This document shows positions 5,712-9,394 of a stretch of DNA of 9,394 nucleotides, one piece after another. The position numbers were made by a program, and so were the translations under genes. Under the pieces are notes generated by a model. It saw only the letters and a program-made list of their open reading frames with translations. It did no database searches and was not told the origin of the DNA. Positions within the stretch are counted from its first letter, which is position 1. Each line of letters starts with the position of its first letter. Source of the stretch: Acetobacteraceae bacterium (GTDB taxonomy: Bacteria; Pseudomonadota; Alphaproteobacteria; Acetobacterales; Acetobacteraceae); contig JAIYAI010000360.1 of the NCBI GenBank assembly GCA_027489135.1, positions 1 to 9,394 on the forward strand, given 5' to 3'.

Positions 5712-7547
5712 ATGGCCGGAAAGCGGATGATGGCAGCAGAACCGACGCGGGCGCCGCGGCAGCCGGCCGCGCTGCCCGTCCCACCGGCGCCGGTCGACGG
5801 CTTCCGGACCATGGACCGCATGCTGCGCGCAGCCGAGGCGCGGCTGACCCAGGGCGTCGCGCCGACTGCGGTCGCCGCGGCCTGGATGGACTGGTGGATC
5901 CACCTCGCCCGCGCGCCGGGCAAGCAACTCGGCATTGCGCAGCGGGCCGGCAGCGACGCGGCGCGGTTCTGGCTCTGGCTGCTGCGCGGGGGCGCCGGCG
6001 ACGCCGATCCGCCGGCGCTGCCGCCGCCCGCCCCGCCCGATCCGCGCTTCGCCGACGCCGCCTGGGGGCGCTGGCCGTTCAACGCCATCGCGCAGGGCTG
6101 GCTGCTGGCGGAGCGCCGCTGGCACGACGCGACCGAGCATGTGCCAGGGCTCTCGCGCCGGCACGCCGAGCAGGTGCAGTTCATGATGCGCCTACTGACC
6201 GATCTCGGCGCGCCGGCGAACCTGCCCTGGCTCAACCCCGCCATCATCGAACGCACCGTCGCGGAGGGCGGCGCCAACCTGCTGCGCGGTGCCGGGAACT
6301 GGATGGAGGACCTGGACCGTCAGCTCTCCGCCCGCCCGCCCGCGGGGGCCGAGGCCTTCCGCGTCGGGCAGGAGGTCGCGGTCACGCCGGGGCAGGTGGT
6401 GTTCCGCAACGACCTGATCGAGCTGATCCAGTACGCCCCCGCGACCCAGGCGGCGCATGCCGAGCCGATCCTGATCGTGCCGGCCTGGATCATGAAGTAC
6501 TACATCCTCGACCTCAGCCCCGGGAACTCGCTGGTGCGCTGGCTGGTCGGCCAGGGCCACACGGTCTTCATGGTGTCCTGGAAGAACCCGGATGCGCGGG
6601 ATGCCGGAACGTCGCTGGACGACTACCGCCGGCTCGGCGTGATGGCGGCGCTCGACGCCGTCTCCGCCATCCTGCCCGGGCGCAGGATCCATGCCTGCGG
6701 CTATTGCCTGGGCGGCACCCTGCTGGCGATCGCCGCCGCCGCCATGGCGCGCGACGGCGATCCACGGCTGGCCAGCCTCACCCTGCTGGCCGCGCAGACC
6801 GACTTCGCCGAGGCCGGCGAACTGATGGTCTTCGTGGACGAGAGCCAGGTCAGCTTCCTCGAGGACATGATGTGGGACCAGGGCTACCTGGACACCCACC
6901 AGATGGCCGGCGCCTTCCAGATGATGCGGGCCGGCGAGCTGGTCTTCTCGCGGCTGCTCCGCACCTACCTCCTGGGCGAGCGCGACCGCATGACAGACCT
7001 CATGGCCTGGAACGCCGACCAGACCCGCATGCCGGCGCGCATGCATGGGGAGTACCTGCGCGGACTGTTCCTGGAGAATCGTCTGACCGCCGGGCGCTTC
7101 GCGGTGGAGGGGCGGGTCGTCGCGCTGGCCGACATCAGGGCGCCGATCTTCGCCGTGGGGACCGAGCGCGACCACATCGCGCCCTGGCGCTCCGTCTACA
7201 AGGTGGCGCTGTTCAGCGATGCCGACCTGACCTTCGTGCTGACCGGCGGCGGCCACAATGCCGGCATCGTCAGCGAGCCCGGGCATGCGGGGCGCAGCTT
7301 CCGCATCGGTCATCGGGACGTCGGCGACCGCTACCTCTCCCCCGATGCCTGGGCCGCGCAGGCGGAGCAGCGCGCGGGATCCTGGTGGCTCGCCTGGCAG
7401 GACTGGTTGGTCACGCAGGGCCGGGACGTACGGGAGGGCTGCGGCGCGGGGACCGAGGGGATGGTACAGTTGCCGGCGATGGGCGCGCCCGAGCAGGGCC
7501 TGCCGCCGCTCGGCCCGGCGCCGGGGCGCTACGTGCTGATGCCCTGA
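5712..7547 (+). CDS. phaC: Poly(3-hydroxyalkanoate) synthase, class I-like (PhaC)
   Basis: Polymerises (R)-3-hydroxyacyl-CoA into PHA storage granules; acts at the granule surface. It has 611 aa from ATG 5712 (R. eutropha PhaC is 589). After a variable Pro/Ala-rich N-terminus (1-35) comes the PhaC N-terminal domain (about 115-290), including WPFNAIAQGW (121-130), LNPAIIERTVAEGGANLLRG (174-193) and ILDLSPGNSLVRWL (265-278). The alpha/beta-hydrolase domain carries the complete triad: Cys332 in GYCLGGT (lipase-box-like), Asp487 in ERDHIAPW and His515 in GGGHNAGIV. The Asp-to-His spacing of 28 equals that of R. eutropha (480/508). It ends in the typical PGRYVLMP. An in-frame TTG at 5691 and ATGs at 5727 and 5730 are alternative starts; GGGGG five bases upstream favours 5712. 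No phaA, phaB, phasin or depolymerase is adjacent, so it is a stand-alone synthase here. A Pro-rich insert (100-111) sits before the catalytic N-domain. Confidence 0.94.
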   Translation: MAGKRMMAAEPTRAPRQPAALPVPPAPVDGFRTMDRMLRAAEARLTQGVAPTAVAAAWMDWWIHLARAPGKQLGIAQRAGSDAARFWLWLLRGGAGDADPPALPPPAPPDPRFADAAWGRWPFNAIAQGWLLAERRWHDATEHVPGLSRRHAEQVQFMMRLLTDLGAPANLPWLNPAIIERTVAEGGANLLRGAGNWMEDLDRQLSARPPAGAEAFRVGQEVAVTPGQVVFRNDLIELIQYAPATQAAHAEPILIVPAWIMKYYILDLSPGNSLVRWLVGQGHTVFMVSWKNPDARDAGTSLDDYRRLGVMAALDAVSAILPGRRIHACGYCLGGTLLAIAAAAMARDGDPRLASLTLLAAQTDFAEAGELMVFVDESQVSFLEDMMWDQGYLDTHQMAGAFQMMRAGELVFSRLLRTYLLGERDRMTDLMAWNADQTRMPARMHGEYLRGLFLENRLTAGRFAVEGRVVALADIRAPIFAVGTERDHIAPWRSVYKVALFSDADLTFVLTGGGHNAGIVSEPGHAGRSFRIGHRDVGDRYLSPDAWAAQAEQRAGSWWLAWQDWLVTQGRDVREGCGAGTEGMVQLPAMGAPEQGLPPLGPAPGRYVLMP

Positions 7548-7681
7548 GGGCGGCCCGGATCCACCCGCCCACGCGCCGAAGCGCAGAGCATGGTCTCACC
7601 ATGGGTCGTGTCGCGTGGTCCAAGTCGTCGGCGCTGCCATCTCGGACGATCGCGCTCTCCCGCCGTGACCTCGGGGTTCGC

Positions 7682-7713
7682 CGTCACCGGCGTCCTACGT
7701 CGCGCCGATGACG
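7682..7713. repeat. Hairpin between convergent phaC and CBS genes
   Basis: Segments 7682-7693 and 7702-7713 form eleven Watson-Crick or G-T pairs with one mismatch (7687/7708) around an 8-base loop. The stem directly abuts the CBS-gene stop at 7714. It might slow or end transcription from either side, but no T-run follows on either strand, so it is not called an intrinsic terminator. The rest of 7548-7681 holds nothing else I can support apart from a 6-bp hairpin CATGGT/ACCATG near 7590. Confidence 0.35.
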
Positions 7714-8136
7714 TCACATCCGTTCCCAAAGATGGCTCTCGTCCTCGAGATGCAGCTGCTCGCCGGCCCTGAAGTCGCCGCGCGAGACGATGCCGAGCAG
7801 CTGGTCGCCATCCACAACCGGCACGTGGCGGAAACCGCTGTCCCGCATCAGCCGCAGTGCTTCGATCGCGCGCTGGCGCGGCCCGAGCGTCTCAGGGTTC
7901 GGGGTCATCACCTCCCGCAGGCAGGTCGTCGCGGGGTCGCGACCCTCCGCGAGCATGCGGCAGATCGCGTCGCGCCCGGTGAAGATGCCCAGCAACCGGC
8001 CCGCCGCGTCGGTGACGAGCACTGCGCCGATGCGGTGGTCGCGCATCTCGGCGCAGGCCTGCTGGACCGTCGCCTCCGGGTGCAGCGTCACCGGCGCGCG
8101 GCGGATGATGATCTCCTGCATCGGCCTGTCGGTCAT
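7714..8136 (-). CDS. Two-CBS-domain protein
   Basis: Small cytoplasmic protein of 140 aa made almost entirely of a CBS pair (Bateman module), which usually binds adenine nucleotides and senses energy state. CBS1 spans about residues 10-62 (VTLHPEATVQQACAEM, then IGAVLVTDAAGRLLGIFTGRD) and CBS2 about 73-123 (VMTPNPETLGPRQRAIEAL, then HVPVVDGDQLLGIVSRGD). Both end in the (S/T)xxD-like nucleotide-contact motif (TGRD, SRGD). There is no fused enzyme or DNA-binding domain, so the partner is unknown. The ATG at 8136 is chosen over the in-frame ATG at 8160 because AGGAGG (8143-8148) lies six bases upstream. It is separated by 106 bp from the binding-protein gene upstream and converges on phaC. Confidence 0.93.
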   Translation of the reverse strand: MTDRPMQEIIIRRAPVTLHPEATVQQACAEMRDHRIGAVLVTDAAGRLLGIFTGRDAICRMLAEGRDPATTCLREVMTPNPETLGPRQRAIEALRLMRDSGFRHVPVVDGDQLLGIVSRGDFRAGEQLHLEDESHLWERM

Positions 8137-8142
8137 CGGGGC

Positions 8143-8148
8143 CCTCCT
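8143..8148 (-). promoter_or_regulatory. Strong ribosome-binding site fixing the CBS-protein start
   Basis: AGGAGG on the minus strand, six bases before the ATG at 8136-8134. It lies inside the frame that would be added by the upstream ATG at 8160, so it selects the shorter product. Confidence 0.8.
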
Positions 8149-8242
8149 CCCGACGCCCATTGTTGCAGTTCTGTGTCGGGATTGCAGGATGGCGCCGGCC
8201 CCCTCGCGCTGCCTTGATCCGCCGCAAGCCCCGCCAGCGGCG

Positions 8243-9208
8243 CTACTCGGGCTGGAAGTTGGCCAGGCGCAGCAGCTCCGCGTTGCGGGTGACGTCGCGC
8301 TGGATGAAGGCGGCGAATTCCTCCGGCGTCTCCGCCACCGGGTCGATGCCGAGCTCGGTCAGCCGGCGCACCGTGTCCTCCTCGCGCATCGCCTCGCGCA
8401 GCGCGCCGTTGACGCGGGCAACGACCTCGGCCGGCACGCCGCGCGGGCCCCAGATCGCCCACCAGGAGAAGAAGTCCATCCCGGGCAGCCCGGCCTCCGG
8501 CGCGCTGGGGACGTCGGGGACGGCGCGGCTGCGCTGTGGAGTGGTAATCGCCAGTGCCCGCACCGTGCCCTGCCGGGTCGGCGAGCCCATGGCCAGGATC
8601 GGATCGATCATCAGCTGGATGTTGCCGGCGATCACGTCCTGCAGCGCCGGCGCTGTGCCGCGGTAGCTGGCGATCGGGATGTCGAGGCCGGTCAGGCGGT
8701 TGAACTCGATGGTCGCCAGGTGCCCGGCCGAGCCGAGCGAGGAGGTGCCAAAGGTCCAGGCGCGCGGGTTGGCGCGCACGGCCGCCGCCAGCTCGGGGAT
8801 GGTGCGCGGCGTGCGGTCGCGGTTCATCACCAGCAGCAGCGGGCCCTGCCCCATGCGGGCGATGGGCACGAGGTCGCGCAGCGGGTCGTAGCCGGGCTCC
8901 TTCATCACCCAGCGCGCCATGACCTGGATCGAGGCGGAGGAGCAGAGCGTGTAGCCATCCGGTGCCGCCTGCGCGACGGCGATGCCGCCCACAGTGCCGT
9001 TGCCGCCCGGCCGGTTCTCGACCACCACGGTCTGGCCCAGCTTCTCCTGCAGCTTCTGCGCGGCGATGCGGGCCATGCCGTCCGTGCTGCCGCCCGGCGT
9101 GAAGGGGACGATCAGGCGGATGGTGCGGCTCGGCCAGGGCTGCTGCGCCAGCGCCGGCGCGGCGAGGCCGGCCAGGGCTCCGGTCAGGATCAGGCGGCGG
9201 CTGGTCAA
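8243..9208 (-). CDS. Bug/TctC-family tripartite tricarboxylate transporter substrate-binding protein
   Basis: Periplasmic binding protein of 321 aa, normal for the family. It has a signal peptide (residues 1-21: TSRRLILTGALAGLAAPALA with cleavage before QQPWP), then the family landmarks IRLIVPFTPGGSTDGMARI (30-48), VVVENRPGGNGTVGG (61-75), PDGYTLCSSAS (83-93), YRGTAPALQDVIAGNIQLM (182-200) and GLPGMDFFSWWAIWGPRGVP (about 240-259). Bug proteins bind organic acids or amides; the ligand is not predictable. The TctA/TctB membrane partners are absent from the window, as is common for orphan Bug genes. The start is a TTG with GGAG eight bases upstream; it overlaps the stop of the preceding hydrolase gene (TTGA), arguing for coupled translation. 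The nearby ATG at 9223-9225 is out of frame. The 106-bp gap downstream (8137-8242) shows only a weak 6-bp stem. Confidence 0.94.
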   Translation of the reverse strand: MTSRRLILTGALAGLAAPALAQQPWPSRTIRLIVPFTPGGSTDGMARIAAQKLQEKLGQTVVVENRPGGNGTVGGIAVAQAAPDGYTLCSSASIQVMARWVMKEPGYDPLRDLVPIARMGQGPLLLVMNRDRTPRTIPELAAAVRANPRAWTFGTSSLGSAGHLATIEFNRLTGLDIPIASYRGTAPALQDVIAGNIQLMIDPILAMGSPTRQGTVRALAITTPQRSRAVPDVPSAPEAGLPGMDFFSWWAIWGPRGVPAEVVARVNGALREAMREEDTVRRLTELGIDPVAETPEEFAAFIQRDVTRNAELLRLANFQPE

Positions 9209-9394
9209 GGGCGAGACTCCGTCATGCGTTGCGCGTGCTGCGGTGCAGTATGGGGTGCCGATGCCGGGTTCTGCAGGGGGCCGGCGGCGTGGCGCCGGAT
9301 GAATTCGGCCATGTCGTCCGCCGTGGGGGCGAAACTCGGCAACCGGAGTCCGGCCATCAGGATGTCGAGATGGCCGACCCCAGGGTAGAGCTTC
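9205..9394 (-). CDS. C-terminal end of an alpha/beta hydrolase, 5' part off window
   Basis: An open minus-strand frame enters from the right edge and ends at TGA (9207-9205), giving 62 residues. It begins KLYPGVGHLDILMAG, matching the segment around the catalytic His of alpha/beta hydrolases (His8 of the fragment, in GVGH), and continues with FAPTADDMAEFIRRH (21-35), like the final helix of such enzymes. The last 27 residues are a low-complexity tail rich in Ala, Pro, His and Gln. The TGA overlaps the TTG start of the Bug-type gene, so the two are probably one transcription unit; the hydrolase might act on the ligand the binding protein captures, which is inference. Identity rests on a short fragment. 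Confidence 0.7.
   Translation of the reverse strand, partial: KLYPGVGHLDILMAGLRLPSFAPTADDMAEFIRRHAAGPLQNPASAPHTAPQHAQRMTESRP

Noticed and set aside
5192..7711. An 839-codon plus-strand open frame overlapping phaC and the antisense of the Rid gene
   Set aside because: Low-complexity Arg/Gly/Ala/Pro product without domain signatures. It is an open alternative frame produced by GC3-rich codon bias, while phaC and the Rid gene have full family motifs in their own frames.
8220..8242. Possible terminator stem CGCCGC/GCGGCG after the Bug gene
   Set aside because: Only six pairs with an 11-base loop and no T-run; common by chance in DNA this GC-rich.
7790..9388. A 532-codon plus-strand open frame antisense to the CBS and Bug genes
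   Set aside because: Same antisense GC-bias artefact; both minus-strand genes have clear motifs, ribosome-binding sites and, for Bug, a signal peptide.

Overview
The window is very GC-rich DNA with dense, strongly GC3-biased genes on both strands. Gene content fits an alphaproteobacterium, most likely an Acetobacteraceae such as the Roseomonas group. The supporting genes are a Bug/TctC-type solute-binding protein, a solitary PHA synthase, a CaiB/BaiF CoA-transferase paired with a crotonase, a flavohaemoglobin-like single-domain globin, and a B12-riboswitch-controlled TonB receptor. The taxonomic call is inference from gene content only.

Left part (1-2342, all minus strand): the 5' two thirds of a BtuB-like TonB-dependent receptor runs off the left edge. 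Its leader (1236-1584) carries a complete cobalamin riboswitch aptamer, followed by a segment that could fold over the ribosome-binding site and GTG start. Behind the riboswitch lies an ExoD-family membrane protein. Centre-left (2410-4430, minus strand): a two-gene unit with a 4-base ATGA overlap, made of a family III CoA-transferase followed by a crotonase-fold protein that lacks both hydratase glutamates.

Centre (4431-5711): a divergent promoter region with a 13-bp tandem duplication leads into a plus-strand single-domain globin. The globin converges, with a 9-bp gap, on a minus-strand Rid-family gene lacking the RidA arginine. Between the Rid gene and the divergent PHA synthase sits a perfect 11-bp-arm palindrome whose core matches TTGCG-N4-CGCAA, the box described for NnrR-type CRP/FNR regulators of nitrogen-oxide responses.

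Right part (5712-9394): a class I-like PHA synthase (plus), then on the minus strand a two-CBS-domain protein, a Bug-type periplasmic binding protein with a TTG start, and the C-terminal end of an alpha/beta hydrolase whose stop overlaps that TTG start (TTGA).

The genes are mostly independent metabolic units: vitamin B12 uptake, acyl-CoA metabolism, carbon storage and organic-acid uptake. I see no mobile element, CRISPR array, tRNA, rRNA or multi-gene novel system. The most interesting signals are regulatory (riboswitch platform, NnrR-like palindrome) and two enzyme homologues lacking canonical catalytic residues.
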